Shown here piece by piece: positions 1 to 15,474 of a stretch of 64,000 nucleotides of DNA. This DNA comes from Cepaea nemoralis (Eukaryota > Mollusca > Gastropoda > Stylommatophora > Helicidae). The stretch is from positions 201,001 to 265,000 of the forward strand of contig JACEFZ010011676.1 in assembly GCA_014155875.1 (NCBI GenBank), read 5' to 3'. Position 1 is the first letter of the stretch. Each line of letters begins with the position of its first letter. The position numbers and the translations under genes are program-made. The notes under the pieces are model-generated. The model was not told where the DNA came from. It saw nothing but the letters and a program-made list of their open reading frames with translations, and did no database searches.

Positions 1-770
1 GTTCGTTAATTTTCATGAGGCAACTGGAGTTGGAACAATGAGAAAACACTGATAACAGAATGATTCAGTGTAAAGGAACTTCAGCCACGAATTTCAGTCT
101 CTGGCTGCAGTCTCCCATGTGTCATGATGAATTCCAAAAGCATTCAGTGAAATTTTCAGAGTGTCTTTAAAACGTTTCCTCTGGCCGCCGTGGGAACGTT
201 TACCACAACGCAACTCGCCATAAAAAATTCGTTTAGTAGGGAGCCTGCGATCTGGCATGCGAGTCAAGTGACCAGCCCAGCGAATCTGATTCTTCATTAG
301 TAGAGCTCGAATACTGGGTACGGACGCTCTTTCTAGGACTTCAGTGTCTGGGATCTTGTCTTGCCATTTAATCTTCAGTAGCTTCCTTAGGCAGATTGTG
401 TGGAAGTGGTTTAATTTCCTAGCGTGTCGCTGATAAACAGTCCAGGTTTCACAATCATATAGCAGTGTGGATAATACAACTGCTTTGTTGACTTTCAGCT
501 TTGTTTGCAGGCTTATTCCATTTCTGTCCCATACATTCTTGTACAGTCTGCCAAAGGCCGCGCTGGCCAGTGATTCTTGCATTCACTTCATCATCAATTG
601 TGGCAGCTTGTGACACAGTGCTGCCAAGATAGGTGAATTTGTCCACAACACTTAGACTATGACCATTCACTTTGATATTCGGCACAGTGTGATTATTCCC
701 TGGAGCTGGCTGGTACATAACTAAAGTCTTCTCCAAATTGATATTGAGCCCAAAGTTGGCACACATCTAA
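1..770 (-). pseudogene. RTE-type retrotransposon fragment, C-terminal part of RT ORF
   Basis: Two overlapping minus-strand frames, 766-455 and 582-94, together give the connection region and C-terminus of a non-LTR reverse transcriptase: KFTYLGSTVS, then LLYDCETWT, KIKWQDKIPDTEVLERA and RMPDRRLPTKRIFYGEL. The same blocks occur in the same order in the intact element at 7306-10434 (FTYLGSEV, LLYGSETWT, GIKWQDKITNTEVLE), so this is a diverged relative of family A. The switch of frame near 500-560 is a frameshift. EN and the catalytic RT core are absent (5' truncation near 770). The left edge runs to or beyond the window end. No function is expected. Confidence 0.8.
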
Positions 771-779
771 TGATACATG

Positions 780-1225
780 GAAGGGAAAAGCTCCATTCTA
801 TATTGGCAGTAAACTGTTTTGCTGTATGGCAGTGAATCTAGAAGTGTGACCGGACACACTAAGAAAAGCTTGGAGGCAGTGCAGATGTGGTTTCTGAAAA
901 TAATGTTGCGAATGCCTTGGAATGCCTGAATACCTATCAATGAGTGCATGCAAGAGGCCAGTTAGAGTAGACCATAATAGGCTTCTACAAGAAAGAGATA
1001 AGCAGTGTTCTTTAATCATATAATGGAAAGAGAGACAATGAAGAACGTCGTGCTTGATGATTGGAAAAACCAGCAGTAGAATATGCAGGAAAGACCAAGA
1101 TATATGGTGCTGGATGGCTTAAAACGATGGCGCCGAGGAATATCAGCAATACAATTGACCCAGAACGCCAAGGACTGAGATTTGGATAGAGACATTAACA
1201 CCTACTCAACTTTGCACGGTGAATA
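780..1225 (+). pseudogene. Family-B LINE fragment, 3' end, heavily decayed
   Basis: Forward translation with frame changes gives a QMWFLKIMLRMPW block near 880-930 and VLDGLKRWRRGISAIQLTQ near 1108-1165. These correspond to the EMWFLRRM..PWTA and YLDGLATWHG blocks of family B copies at 16.0 and 45.4 kb. Stops and frameshifts are frequent. It abuts the opposite-strand fragment 1-770. Confidence 0.6.
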
Positions 1226-1783
1226 ATTTACACTTACTCTTTTGTATTATTCCAAACATAAAGAGTGTAAATATTGAATGGCAACCCGAAGCAGATTATA
1301 CCACAGAATGTGGAGAGACAGATGATCACACATGTGACGATTTGGTATTGAAATTTAGGTGACCATTTCCATTCTTCGTTGCGTTTTTCAATCCTAAAAA
1401 AAATTTACAATAATCTATTTTAAGATGATGTGTCGACCATAGAAATGCGCTGGACATCTGTTCAAGTTGGGTTTGAATCTTGAAAGCTGAGCTGACATTC
1501 CTTTGGTGAATCCAATATTCACTATCTTGCATATTGTAATCTTCAGTGAGTTTCCTATTTTGGCATGATACATGCTATTGCTTGCATAATTGTAAGTGTT
1601 TGAATACGAGAGCATAACATTTTCGTTTACTAGTTACCAAGGTTCACCACAATAATGTCTAACATCCTAGCAATAAGAAAAATAATGATTTAAGAAAGCT
1701 CTATGAAACGCTGTCTTTGCATACGTAAAGACTTATAACGTCACATAAAGAACAACTACATGTGACCAAATTTCCAGAGATTG
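1226..1783. other. No recognisable feature
   Basis: AT-rich sequence. I see no coding signature, no obvious repeat and no RNA gene here. Short open frames on the minus strand lack any family resemblance. Confidence 0.4.
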
Positions 1784-2255
1784 ATTGATTGATTGATTTA
1801 GGAACCGACATCACAGCATTCGGGACATTCCCATAAGCGCTCCGTCCCCATCCTCAGCAACCAGCGAAGAGTTCCAACACTAATAGTTCCAGTAGCAATC
1901 TGATTATATGTCCGTCTCGCCTTTCCTCTGAGCGTCGAGCGTCGGCCAGATCCCCTCGTCACTCCTCGCTGCCTCATTCTAACCAGACTATGGTGATCCA
2001 TTTGCTCCTCCGAGGTGTACACGTGCTCCCATAAGGCCGCAACCACATCTGCCTTGTCATGCATCAATACTCCACCAAGTTCTGCCGAGCCAGCCAATCT
2101 GTCCGACTGTTCATTTCCCCATGCCCAGGAGAAAAGATCCAGGTGATGCTTGCTACCCGTGATCTCCGAAGAGAAGCAAGCCACTCTGCACGAAGCTTGC
2201 CTGTTCTCACCCTTCTCAGCATGCTTTCTGAGTCAGATTTATTACTCTAGTATTC
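1784..2255 (-). pseudogene. Non-LTR retrotransposon 3' fragment (RNase H-type C-terminus)
   Basis: The minus frame 2184-1798 encodes a 128-residue C-terminal piece with GNEQSDRLAGSAELGG (the end of an RNase H-like domain), RSTLRGKARRTYNQIATG and a terminal WECPECCD. The plus-strand start is a short (ATTG)n run at 1784-1798, which is the 3' tail of the element read on the minus strand. Much shorter copies of the same 3' end, with the same GGAACCGACATC motif, lie at 45380-45443 and 42480-42610. 5'-truncated and inactive. Confidence 0.7.
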
Positions 2256-2271
2256 AGACCTCAAGAATTTT

Positions 2272-2286
2272 ACTTAAATTAAATAT
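2272..2286. repeat. Target site duplication, left copy (15 bp)
   Basis: ACTTAAATTAAATAT is repeated exactly at 4209-4223 and brackets the LINE between them. Confidence 0.85.
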
Positions 2287-4208
2287 TCTTCTTCTTCTTC
2301 TTGCGTTCGCTTGAAACATGTCTACAACTGCAATGTCGTCTCTTGTATGAATCTAACAGTCTTTTTTAGTTCATTCAGCGGTCCATAGAGTTTATCTTCC
2401 ACTGTTGTCTCTCTAGGCCAGAAGGTTCGCCTGGATATGTTGTAGTTTGGGCAATCCTGGAGTATGTGCTCTGCTGTCTGCGACGCCAAACCACATGTGC
2501 ACATGGCTGAGTCACCAATCTTGAATTTTGTATACAAGTGGTTGCGTAATCTATTGTGTCCTGTTCTGAGGCGCAGAAGAATGACCTGTTCTGGTCTGTC
2601 CATAACGTGGTAGTCGTCTTGAGTAAGGTTTGGTGGCTTTCTGATTGATTTGATCATTCTTTTCTTTTGGTGGTATGTAATGGGCACATCAGGTTGTTCT
2701 TCTTTTGCTCCTTCCTTAGCCAATCGATCAGCTCTGTCGTTTCCGGGGACTCCACAGTGGGATGGTATCCACTGTATGGTGATCTAACACTGACTGCTAA
2801 GTTCAGAAAGTAGTGTCCTCAGAACTGGCAATTTCCCAGACAGGAGCGCCTCTATTACGGACTTTGCATCTGTCAATATCACTGCAGGTTGTGTACCATG
2901 GGTGGTATTTTGTAATTTCTCTGTGGCTATCTTGATTGCCTCAATTTCAGCATCATAGTTATGGCAGTACTTTCCTGTTGGAATTCTGGCCGTGTCTCTA
3001 GTATTATTTGGGTATTCTATGTACACTCCCGCTCCTCCATTTCGAACAGCATTTTGTGCTGACCCATCTGTGTAGACTCGATCCAGAGGTCCTGTGGGTA
3101 TTCATCATCAAGGAAGCTGAGAGTGGCTGTTCTGCGCTGTACACTGTTCTGTTCTTCATTGTCCAATATTCCTCTCACTTTTGACTGGATTTGTAGCGAT
3201 AGTCTATGCTCATCTTTCCACGGGGTTCGCTCTGGAATAGTTGTCAGGGGGATACCAACTGTGGGAAGATCGATGGATTCTCTGCAGAGTTGTTTGGCCT
3301 GGTGGATGAAACTACTTCTTTTCAACCGCTCCATAGCTAAGTTTTCAAATCGGTTCTTCATAGGGTGGCCTGGCAAGCTGAGAAACTTTTCTGCTTGTAT
3401 TAGAGTTTTTGTATCTCTGCGTTCTCTTAAAGCTTGTGTCCTCCCCATTTTCTCATTTGCTACTATAGGGGTTGATCTCATCCCTCCTGTGATGACTCTA
3501 AGAGCTTGATTTTGCACCTTGTCCAGCTCCTGCAATGTAGTTTTTGATGCTGAACACCACGCAGTTGACCCGTATTCCAAGTGTGGTCGTATGCTCTGTT
3601 GGTAGACTTTGCTAAGTATTTTCCCACTGGCTCCCCACGTGGTTCCAGTTAGCTTTCTCAGGATGGCAATTTTCCTTCTGGCTTTTGCTACTGCTTTTTT
3701 GATATGTTTTCTCCATGTCAGCCTGTCGTCAAATGTTACACCAAGGTATGTTGGTTCCTTATCTTCTCTTAGGGGTGTTCCATTTATCTGAATGCTCCCT
3801 GCCTTTTGTTTCGGAGAAAGGGTAAATAGAGTGGTGCTGCACTTGTCAGTGTTTATGCTGATACACCATCTATCCGCCCATGCAACAAATGTATCTACAG
3901 CTCTCTGTAGCAATATGGTGGCCACTGATGCATGTTCATTTGCGCTTCATAAAACCAGGTCATCAGCGTACATTGCCGCTTTAATTCCGTCTGGTAGATT
4001 AGCAACAAGATCATTGATGAAGATTAGAAAAAGTGTTGGGGACAGGACTCCGCCCTGGGGAACACCGTGAAGTAATAGTACTTTCTTGCTCTTGAGACCG
4101 TCTATCTGTACTTGGGCTCTTCTGTTGTGCAAGTATGCTTTTACCCATTTGTACATTCTTCCATTGACTTTACAGTTTCTGAGTTTCTTCATCAGACCCT
4201 CTTTCCAG
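2287..4208 (-). mobile_element. 5'-truncated I/jockey-like LINE with RNase H
   Basis: 1922-bp insertion on the minus strand, flanked by a perfect 15-bp target duplication (2272-2286 and 4209-4223). The 3' end is a short (AAG)n tail, seen as CTTCTTCTTCTT at 2287-2303. It carries the second half of RT and a complete RNase H followed by a Cys-rich tail. The order RT then RNase H is typical of the I/jockey/Ingi group of non-LTR elements. The 5' half (EN and RT fingers) is missing, as usual for target-primed reverse transcription that ended early. Confidence 0.85.
2322..4192 (-). pseudogene. RT-RNase H ORF of the LINE, two stops and one frameshift
   Basis: Read from 4192 downwards: RT palm with VPQGGVLSPTLF and the catalytic AMYADD, then an in-frame TGA (a Trp codon in relatives, by inference), then the thumb and connection domain with YLGVTFDDRLTWRKHI and LEYGSTAWC. 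A frameshift near 3040-3070 leads to the RNase H start YTDGSAQNAV, followed by YDAEIEAI and LTDAKSVIEAL (the D, E, D residues). After an in-frame TAG comes IQWIPSHCGVPGNDRADRLA. The tail has CTCGL...EHILQDCP, a zinc-knuckle-like motif common in these elements. Because all blocks are present and only three lesions separate them, this copy is fairly young. It cannot make a working protein. Confidence 0.85.
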
Positions 4209-4223
4209 ACTTAAATTAAATAT
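4209..4223. repeat. Target site duplication, right copy (15 bp)
   Basis: Exact repeat of 2272-2286, at the 5' boundary of the minus-strand LINE. Confidence 0.85.
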
Positions 4224-4226
4224 GAA

Positions 4227-4440
4227 AGTTAGTTGCATATCGTTTACGGACGTAGCAGTCAACCCAAGCATTGTATAGCTATTCGTGATTCCTGGGCAAG
4301 TTTACGTTCGGTAGTTTGCCATTGTTTTCTGAACGACCGGCACACATACCATTTCATAAACACCAAAGCAGCTGTGCTTTGTATGCCAGATCACGAACTG
4401 CGTCCGTAACCTCCTTCGCCACGAAGCCGGTATATTAAAT
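4227..4440 (-). repeat. tRNA-headed SINE, family S1
   Basis: Read on the minus strand it has a tRNA-like head, a conserved core GGCAAACTACCGAACGTAAA, and a 3' end CTGCTACGTCCGTAAACGA TATGCAACTAAC. The same head-core-end order recurs at 4735, 10690, 14025, 41090, 42640, 43110, 43555, 47190, 50640 and 58330. Confidence 0.65.
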
Positions 4441-4734
4441 ATGTCACACAAAATAAGTAAATCACAACTCATTTCGTATAGGAGAAGTAAACTGTGAGTT
4501 TCTTATCTCGTGTGATATATTTATCGACATATAGGATTAAAATTCTATAGAAAATCAACCTGGAGATGATAAAAAAACTATGAACGTTCTAGAAATATGA
4601 CTAAAGTAAATAAAGGACAATTTCCCCCGCCTTAAGACGCATTGGGCATATGGTGCTAGACATACATTTCTCTCAGACCAGTCGACACTCAGTTGGTGGT
4701 ATGGACAGTATCACGCTTTTTCGAAAAAGTTATT

Positions 4735-4975
4735 GTATATCCTAAACAGGATGTTGCAGTCAACCCCATAAGTTTTTGGTTGTTCGTGATTTTGTTGGCA
4801 CATTTAAGTTCAGTAGTTTGTCATTGCTGTCTGAACGAACGATACACATACTATTGTATGAAAAATAACTCTATGCGGTCGACTACCAAATCTCCGGCAG
4901 TTGTGTTTCGAACGCGGTATACGGTTTAACGACTTGCGTCCGCAACTCCTGCGCTACAGAGCCGAAATGTAGCTA
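4735..4975 (-). repeat. SINE, family S1
   Basis: Minus-strand copy with a B-box-like GCGTTCGAAAC at 4906-4916 (plus-strand complement), the core GACAAACTACTGAACTTAAA, and a 3' end near 4735. It lies 300 bp from another copy in the same orientation. Confidence 0.65.
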
Positions 4976-5188
4976 TATTTCGTTATGCTTTCTGTGCCAG
5001 TTAGGTCAACACAGTGTTTACATACAAAACAAGTCAATCTGGCAACCTGATCTTTCGATAGACAGAAGCTTGCCATTTCCAAATAAAACGTGACCTGTCT
5101 TCGGGTTAGAATTGAACCAGAAACTTGTCACCCTGTGAAGAACCTACAACGTCACCACTGTTCGCTGCGATGTATATACAATACCCTC

Positions 5189-5234
<46 letters not shown>

Positions 5235-5739
5235 CGACAACAAGAAAAACAAATCGGCAGCTTGACCCTTCAGTAGACATAAGCTCATTATTTTCCCATA
5301 AACTGACCCTTGTGCCAGGAGCTCATATCCAAAATGGAACACCGGTCGAGAAAATCCATCAATCATTATCTAACTGGTGTTGAAAAATCAATTGTCTCGT
5401 GAATGAATTAAGACCACAGACGAGCACGACAAGCCAGTCTAGGACAGGATGGAATATAAAGTCAGCTTCATGCCACTTACTTTCTATATTTGTCTTTCTT
5501 TACTATCTTAAGAGTCTTAAGATATCACCGGAGTCTGTGTGGCTTTGGATGCAAGTTCCGAGTCATAGCTCTAAAAGTTATTAAAAAAAACAAAAACTAA
5601 ATGTCCCATGCAAGGACCTCCTATTGGGACCATCACATTTTTGTAAACCTGGGTGTATAAGGTATTTTGTTACTTTACAAACAGCAGATGGAAAATGAAT
5701 TATGAAAGTAAAATGATAAACAGCCACAGAAAAAAAAAC
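4976..5739. other. Non-coding, one (CAA)n tract
   Basis: Apart from the (CAA)n run at 5188-5235 I see no coding or repeat signature. Confidence 0.4.
5188..5235. repeat. (CAA)n microsatellite
   Basis: About 15 near-perfect CAA triplets, with one GAC interruption at the end. Confidence 0.95.
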
Positions 5740-6446
5740 AGCAATTCACACGATGAAGATTATTCTCTGCTATTTACGTTTGTCAATGGTGGTGAGGAAG
5801 AAGGTTCTTAAGAGCTACATTCAGTCAATCCTTATGTTCGGAAAAGAATCATGGACAATTAGCTGACCAGTATGGAATTATGTGGATTCTGCGGAGATGT
5901 GATGGTATAGAAGAATGATGAGAAAACCGTGGACGGAAAGAAAGAGCAATGAACAATCTTGAAAGAAGTTAATGCACAAAGAGAGCTGGTTCCTTCATCA
6001 GAAGAGAATAATCCACATTATTTGGGTACGGCTGGGGAAGGAAAACGCTTGAGTAAGTCTTCACAATTGAAAAGCTGGAGGGTAGCAGAAGCAGAGGGAA
6101 ATCAAGAGATAAGATACTGAATAGTTTGGCATCATGGCATGGAGGAACATTGGTATCAGAAATGATTTGCTGTACAAGACAGAAGGCTGTGGACAGACAT
6201 GATCATCAACGCCGCACGTCATGGACCATAACAAGCATACGAATGAATAAGTGGCCAGTCTTCCCCTTCAGTAGCAAACAACGAGAGCAGACATCGAACG
6301 CTTGTCCTACCTCGCTCACGACAATACTAGCCTAACGACCAACATGTCCGCTGACTCGAAACGTACTGATTATACGGTGATTATCTGGTGATCGAGTGAA
6401 ATGGCGAGTCGAGTCATGACCGCCCACGTTCTCCGGCATGGCACAT
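5740..6446 (+). pseudogene. Family-B LINE fragment, C-terminal part and 3' end
   Basis: Broken frames spell the C-terminal family-B blocks: VLKSYIQSILMFGKESWT, then MMRKPWTERKSNEQ, then WHHGMEEHW. The fragment ends with GACCGCCCACGTTCTCCGG and CATGGCAC at 6419-6446, the same 3' end as the copies at 18.3 kb and 46.6 kb. Many stops are present. It runs straight into the (TA)n tract. Confidence 0.65.
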
Positions 6447-6452
6447 TATATA

Positions 6453-6526
<74 letters not shown>
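6447..6526. repeat. (TA)n microsatellite, left flank of the intact RTE
   Basis: About 80 bp of alternating TA with one interruption. A matching TA tract lies at the other end of the element (10507-10604), so the retrotransposon sits inside a TA repeat. Confidence 0.95.
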
Positions 6527-10608
<4,082 letters not shown>

Positions 10609-10689
10609 GATGTGGTTGGGAAGTTTTCTTCTGCCAGCGGCCATTTGGATATTTATAACATCATTTTTTTTTATTCGCATAACCTTTAC

Positions 10690-10912
10690 AGGACATCGCT
10701 GTCAACAGCAGCATCTTCAGCTGGCTGTTGATTTCTTGGCAAGATTACGCTCAATAGTTTGCCATTGCTTTCTGAGCGGCCGGCTCAGTTATCCCGCAAT
10801 TCACCAGCGGGGGTCGAACCGCTCTCAGCTCTCGCCCGCTACGAGACTCTGCGTGATAAACGGGATTACGGAGAAAGTCTTGTAACTCCTCGGCCAGAGA
10901 GACCGGCATAAC
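10690..10912 (-). repeat. SINE, family S1
   Basis: Reverse complement of the copy at 41090-41310: tRNA-like head with GGTTCGACC-type B box (plus-strand GGGGTCGAACC at 10809), core GGCAAACTATTGAGCGTAAT, and the AGCTGAAGATGCTG segment near the 3' end. Confidence 0.7.
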
Positions 10913-11829
10913 ATCATTTGCAGGTCATAAATATTATTTGCACTTGGATCCAGCCTAGGCCACCAACAGAGACAGTCATCCGAATGACACACAGGGACTG
11001 AGAACTGAATGAGCGGCTCTTGTCCCTAGGGAACTCTGAGCACTAGAAATTTCTTAAATAAATAAATAAATAAATAAATAACATTACAACTAACACATCC
11101 TTCTGCTATATTCGGTTAAACATTTAATTAACTCTTCGCTAATGTGTTTGATGGGACTGCTTCTCTTTGGCGAGTCTTGTGATGTTGGCTAATAGTAATG
11201 ATGTTGGCAGACGCAACTGCTTTTCCAGGCTTGCATCGGTTGGTGTGGAGTGCAGTTGACTCTTCAGAAAGTTTTGAAAATAACTGCTGGCAATAGCAAG
11301 CTTTCCGAACACAATGAACATGTCACTGCTTGTATCCTCAACTAGAAAATTCCTTATAGCTTATTTAACGTTTATAGATCTCAAGCAGTATGGCGTTCCC
11401 CAAACCCGCCTTAAAAACATACTCTCATAAGTACTCCAGTCTCCCCCAACAGATCACACATTGAGGTTATCAACGCAGTGCACTAACTCGGTACCACCAG
11501 TGATGATCGGCGTGAATGAACAACAAAACTGGCTTTGAACGAAGTACACAAACATTTTTCCACACTTGTCTTAGGTACGGGTGCAGCGACATTCTTGACA
11601 ACTATTTTTTTCTTCCTCTTCCTCGTTGCTCTTACCCTCCATTGAAGCGCAGAACCTTACCTCACGCACAGCAGTCCTATCTTGATCTATTAGCGGGGAG
11701 CAGCATTCAATTTGAGGTTGTTACATCTTCAAAGAGTTTGGTAATAAGAATAGTTATTAAAACCCATTATATGTAATATTCGTATATCGTATATTCCCCA
11801 ATTCTCCTAATATGCAATTATAATACTAG
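10913..11829. other. Non-coding, (AAAT)n tract
   Basis: Contains an (AAAT)n run at 11055-11081 that could be a retroposon tail. No recognisable coding segment. Confidence 0.4.
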
Positions 11830-11834
11830 ACAAT

Positions 11835-12000
11835 GTTTAAATGCAATAGTCTGCTATTTATTTAATATTCATCGACGCCCTTACCATCGAAATCAACGAA
11901 AGGTGGTTTGCTTTCAAATCTTCTGCAGCTGATTTCGAACCCTCGACGGTATGTCGGAAATCATGAAACGCGTTCACTTCCTCTAGGCCACATCTCGGGC
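11835..12000 (-). repeat. SINE, S1-like, diverged
   Basis: The minus strand reads GTGGCCTAGAGGAAGTGAA (A-box-like) followed by GAGGGTTCGAAATCAGC (B-box-like). This matches the head of the copy at 14025-14275. Confidence 0.5.
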
Positions 12001-12071
12001 TCTACGAAGTTAACATTTAAGAAAAACAACTATTTGAAAACGCCATACTGAATCTAATTTTGTTAGGCAGA

Positions 12072-12190
12072 GCGAAGGAGGAGGAGGAGATGAAGTCGGT
12101 CAAGAAGAAGAAGAAGAAGAAGAAGAAGAAGAAAAAGTAGGAGGAGGAGGGGGAAGAGAAGAGAAGAGGAGGAGGAGGAGGAGGAGAGAA
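12072..12190. repeat. Polypurine (GGA)n/(GAA)n tract
   Basis: Over 100 bp with almost only A and G on the plus strand: GGA blocks, then (AGA)n, then (GGA)n. Mirror-symmetric purine tracts of this kind can form triplex DNA (general knowledge). Confidence 0.9.
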
Positions 12191-12850
12191 AACACTTTTA
12201 GATTCATGTAAAAATGTAATCTACCACCTAATTCAGTAACAGATGTGCGATCTCCTAAGGATTTAGCATAATAGAAATACATGATCTGGTATTATCAGAC
12301 AGCCGGGGAATTAGCAAAGAAAAAGAAAACCAGACTGAGAGGAGTCAGCTACTGACATGAAAAATATGGGGAACACATGAAAGGAACTACAAGAGATGGC
12401 TGAGCAGGAAAATAAGCGCCATGAGGTTGGTTTTCAGGTCATTATGCTCCAATGGGAGATAATAAGCAGAACATGAAACGAAGAAGAATTATCAGATCCC
12501 GGCGATTAATTTCCCTCTCGCTGTCTTTTCCCACGGCAAATCTAAGGGAAATTGTGAACACTTTTTGCGGTCTGGTTTGTTGTTCTTAGGATTTGTTTTC
12601 AAGCAGTCACACAATCCATATGTTTTAATGTGAATATTAACGAATGGAGAAATAGAATAAATGCATATTCAACCACAGGCATTTAAAAAACAAAGAAAAA
12701 AGACAGTAATAATACGTAAACGACCTTCAGAAACATGCTATGACGAACATTGCTATGCTGCGGCCCCCTCTCCCCTCGCCCCCCTTATTAAAACAAAGAT
12801 GTCCTTTTACTTGTCGGTGATTGCAGTTCTACACATTGAAAGGAACAAAT
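12191..12850. other. No recognisable feature
   Basis: AT-rich. No open frame with family resemblance and no clear repeat. Confidence 0.35.
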
Positions 12851-12869
12851 AACCTGATATTTTTCATAA

Positions 12870-13345
12870 TAATATATAGGAAACGACATGCTGGCGTAAA
12901 TACTGATAATGAAGTAGGTCAATATATGCCTGTCAAGAGAGGTATAAGACTTGTATGTGTAAAGTCTTCAGTCATTTTGTTCCTTTCTCAAATAAAAAAT
13001 AATGAAAATATTATTACTGAATGTAGAAGATATGAGATGAATCACAATCGGAGGACATAGCATCAGCAATACACAATATGCAGATGATGCAGTATTTATT
13101 GCAAATAATGTAAGATAGTCTGCAGCATTTATTCAATAAAGTTATTGTACACAGTGAGCAACTTGGATACAATTACATTGGAATAAAACATCTATTATTA
13201 TCGTTTTTCCAAGAAAGAAGAGAAACCACAATGTAACATACATGTTATTGGAAACATTTTTAAACAAGCAAATGTTGATTTACCAATCTCGGAAACCATA
13301 ACAATTGACGAATAAACACTTGATCTTCTATTTTTCAGAGATGAT
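12870..13345 (+). pseudogene. Family-B LINE fragment, RT palm, decayed
   Basis: NTDNEVGQYMPVKRGIRLVC at about 12898-12955 matches IDNEVGQYQPIKRGVRQGC of intact family members. Remnants of YADD follow (CAGATGATGCAGT at 13080) and of the downstream TILQQANVDLPI-like region. Frames are broken throughout. Confidence 0.65.
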
Positions 13346-13364
13346 CCAACTTGTTCGTCTAACA

Positions 13365-13600
13365 TTCAAACAATATACAACTTGATCTCCTAACATTCAA
13401 ACAATATACAACTTGATCTCCTAACATACAAACAATATACAACTTGATCTCCTAACATACAAACAATATACAACTTGATCTCCTAACATACAAACAATAT
13501 ACAACTTGACCTCCTAACATACAAACAATATACAACTTGATCTCCTAACAGACAAACAATATACAGCTTGTTCTCCTAACATTCAAAGTATATACATATT
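13365..13600. repeat. 30-bp minisatellite inside the decayed LINE
   Basis: About seven tandem copies of a ~30-bp unit, CAACTTGATCTCCTAACATA plus CAAACAATATA. Units differ by one or two bases. It separates two parts of the family-B relic. Confidence 0.9.
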
Positions 13601-14015
13601 TATTTATAGAAGAGTATCCATCATGTGTACATCTGGAATGTCGCTAAGTATAGTTCTGAAATATGGACTACGAATGAACATAATGAAAATGTGCATTGAT
13701 ATTAGAGATTTGATGTTATCAAAGACTCAGCTGGAATGGGAAAGGGGGGGGGGGGATGACCAATGAGCAAGTTTTGAAAGATATAATATACAGAAGAAAT
13801 AAAACTTCTTAAATTAATTTTAAAAGACGAAGCTTGGTCACGCCCTAAGACTTGAAAGAACACCAATCAAGGGACGCCACTGCGGAAAAGAGGAAGTGGT
13901 AGAACAAGGGCAATATATATAAATGAAGCATACATGGAGAGCGGCAACTATGGAATTGAGTAACCATGACATATCACCACCACCAGCTAAGTGTTAAAAT
14001 CCTTAATGATGATGA
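13601..14015 (+). pseudogene. Family-B LINE fragment, C-terminal part
   Basis: Continues the relic at 12870-13345 after the minisatellite. Remnants of SSEIWTTNEHNE, then ACHGERQLWN-like sequence near 13920-13960, end at CATATCACC... around 13975. No frame is open. Confidence 0.45.
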
Positions 14016-14024
14016 GCAGGAAAA

Positions 14025-14275
14025 ATAAATAGAACCGACACTGTGGCTTAGGGAATCATGAGACCATGAGTTTTATCATTCGCCGTCATGCCGAATCCAG
14101 GGTTCGAAATCAGCTGCAGGCGATTTGGATACAGAGCGCTTTGCTTTGAATACGATGCCATTAGACGTCGGTCATTAAGATAGCTTGGCAAACTACTAAA
14201 CTAACATTGCACATAAAATCAGTCGATACATGCTGGAGTTGATTGCAACGTTTGTAAATTACATGCAACTTATAG
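14025..14275 (+). repeat. SINE, family S1
   Basis: tRNA-like head with CAGGGTTCGAAATCAGC (B box) at 14099-14115, a TTTGAATACGATGCC segment, the core TTGGCAAACTACTAAACTAA, and the 3' end GGAGTTGATTGCAACG...TACATGCAACTT. Confidence 0.7.
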
Positions 14276-14344
14276 AGTAATTAAGTGTGCTCATAGAGTA
14301 TATTAGTTTATCGTTTCTTTACTTATTCAGTCTTTACTTATTCA

Positions 14345-14875
14345 GTCCATCGTGGAAGGATGGGAGACATTGCTCGCAATAGACAAGTAATGTCTCCTGA
14401 GGTAGCTCTGGCGGGTCTATTCCCGCTAGTCGCGGGGTCCGCTAAGTCAGGTGGAGAGTTTGACGATAGTGCACGCTTTACACAGGTCCGGACACTTGTG
14501 TTTGACAGATGTGCGAGCCCTTACGGTCCGGGCACGTACGAGGCGCTCACCTGTGGGACTTGGCTGGACGCCTCTAAGCCGGGTCCCTTGGGTGTCAGGG
14601 TCTGGCCATCACTCTCCACCTGCTCGTGGTGGCGAGGTCCTGGAGGATTTGACGCTGTGCCGCCAGCGTCTGCAACCTATCTTGTGCCAGACGTATTGGT
14701 TACCCATTCCTCTGGAATACACAGGAATTAGGTCGAGAGAGGGGACGTGTCGTTTGGGCATCACACGTTTCTCTGAAGCTCTGCCCAGGCATTGTGATGG
14801 AATTTTGGCCACATTCCAACTCACATACGTTGGTCTGTCAAGACTGCAAGGTGCCAAACTTACATAGAGTATAAA
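14345..14875 (+). mobile_element. Short non-autonomous derivative of family A
   Basis: About 530 bp. The first part resembles the family-A leader (TGCCAGACGT...GGTCGAGAGAGGGGACGTG is alignable with 6845-6920 of copy 1). The end CTGTCAAGACTGCAAGGTGCC matches the 3' terminus of copy 1 (near 10475). The EN-RT coding region is absent. A 123-residue and a 138-residue open frame here overlap in different frames and have no family resemblance, so I do not call them genes. Confidence 0.6.
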
Positions 14876-15265
14876 AAATGAATTTAAAAGAAATACCCAC
14901 GGTAAATTAATTAATGCCATGATTAAATACGTTTCGATGGCAATAAAAGAAGATTTATAACTAACATACACTTGAACAAACATCACCAGTACTGACAGAA
15001 AAAAGTATATTATGATCTCCTATAGATATAAATAGAAATGTGAGAAAATGGTGTGTATTATCACCATTGCTGCACACTATTTATACAGAGAATAGATTTA
15101 AACAGATACAAAAACAACCCAAAATCAGCAGTGTACGGAGTTCAATACTGAATATAAAATACGCATATGACACAGTTTGAGAACATTGCTGAGAAATTAA
15201 AGACCATATTATCAACACAGATAGTTCGAAGCAAATTTTGCAATTACAGTTAATGGATGGACACT
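14876..15265. other. Non-coding with faint RT-relic words
   Basis: Degenerate words reminiscent of family-B RT (GAACATTGCTGAGAAATTAAAG and AATACGCATATGACACAG, like YADD surroundings) appear at 15060-15250, too decayed for a firm call. Confidence 0.3.
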
Positions 15266-15269
15266 TGAA

Positions 15270-15450
15270 TTAGTGAAATCAAATCAAATCAAATCAAATC
15301 AAATTTATTAGGGTCACAAATTGGGCGCACAGGCCCGTCTTACATTCGGCCCTTCCAATCACTCGTCTTTCGTTCATCATGAGCATTATACATTTACATA
15401 GGAAGAAAAATAAACATTGTGAAATGAATGTTGTAAACATAAACAAGGCT
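15270..15450 (-). repeat. Retroposon 3' end with (AAATC)n tail, family G
   Basis: (AAATC)n at 15275-15302 followed by CACAAATTGGGC..GCCCGTCTTACATTCGGCCC and a further 80 bp ending TACATTTACATAGG. The same ~110-bp block recurs at 51505-51602, also directly before a C/A-rich satellite. Orientation is inferred from the tail. Confidence 0.7.
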
Positions 15451-15474
15451 AATTACCATGTTATGAGGCCCATC

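Noticed and set aside
14360..14867. Two overlapping 120-140 residue frames suggesting a gene
   Set aside because: They overlap in different frames within a retrotransposon leader-derived element; GC content explains the openness.
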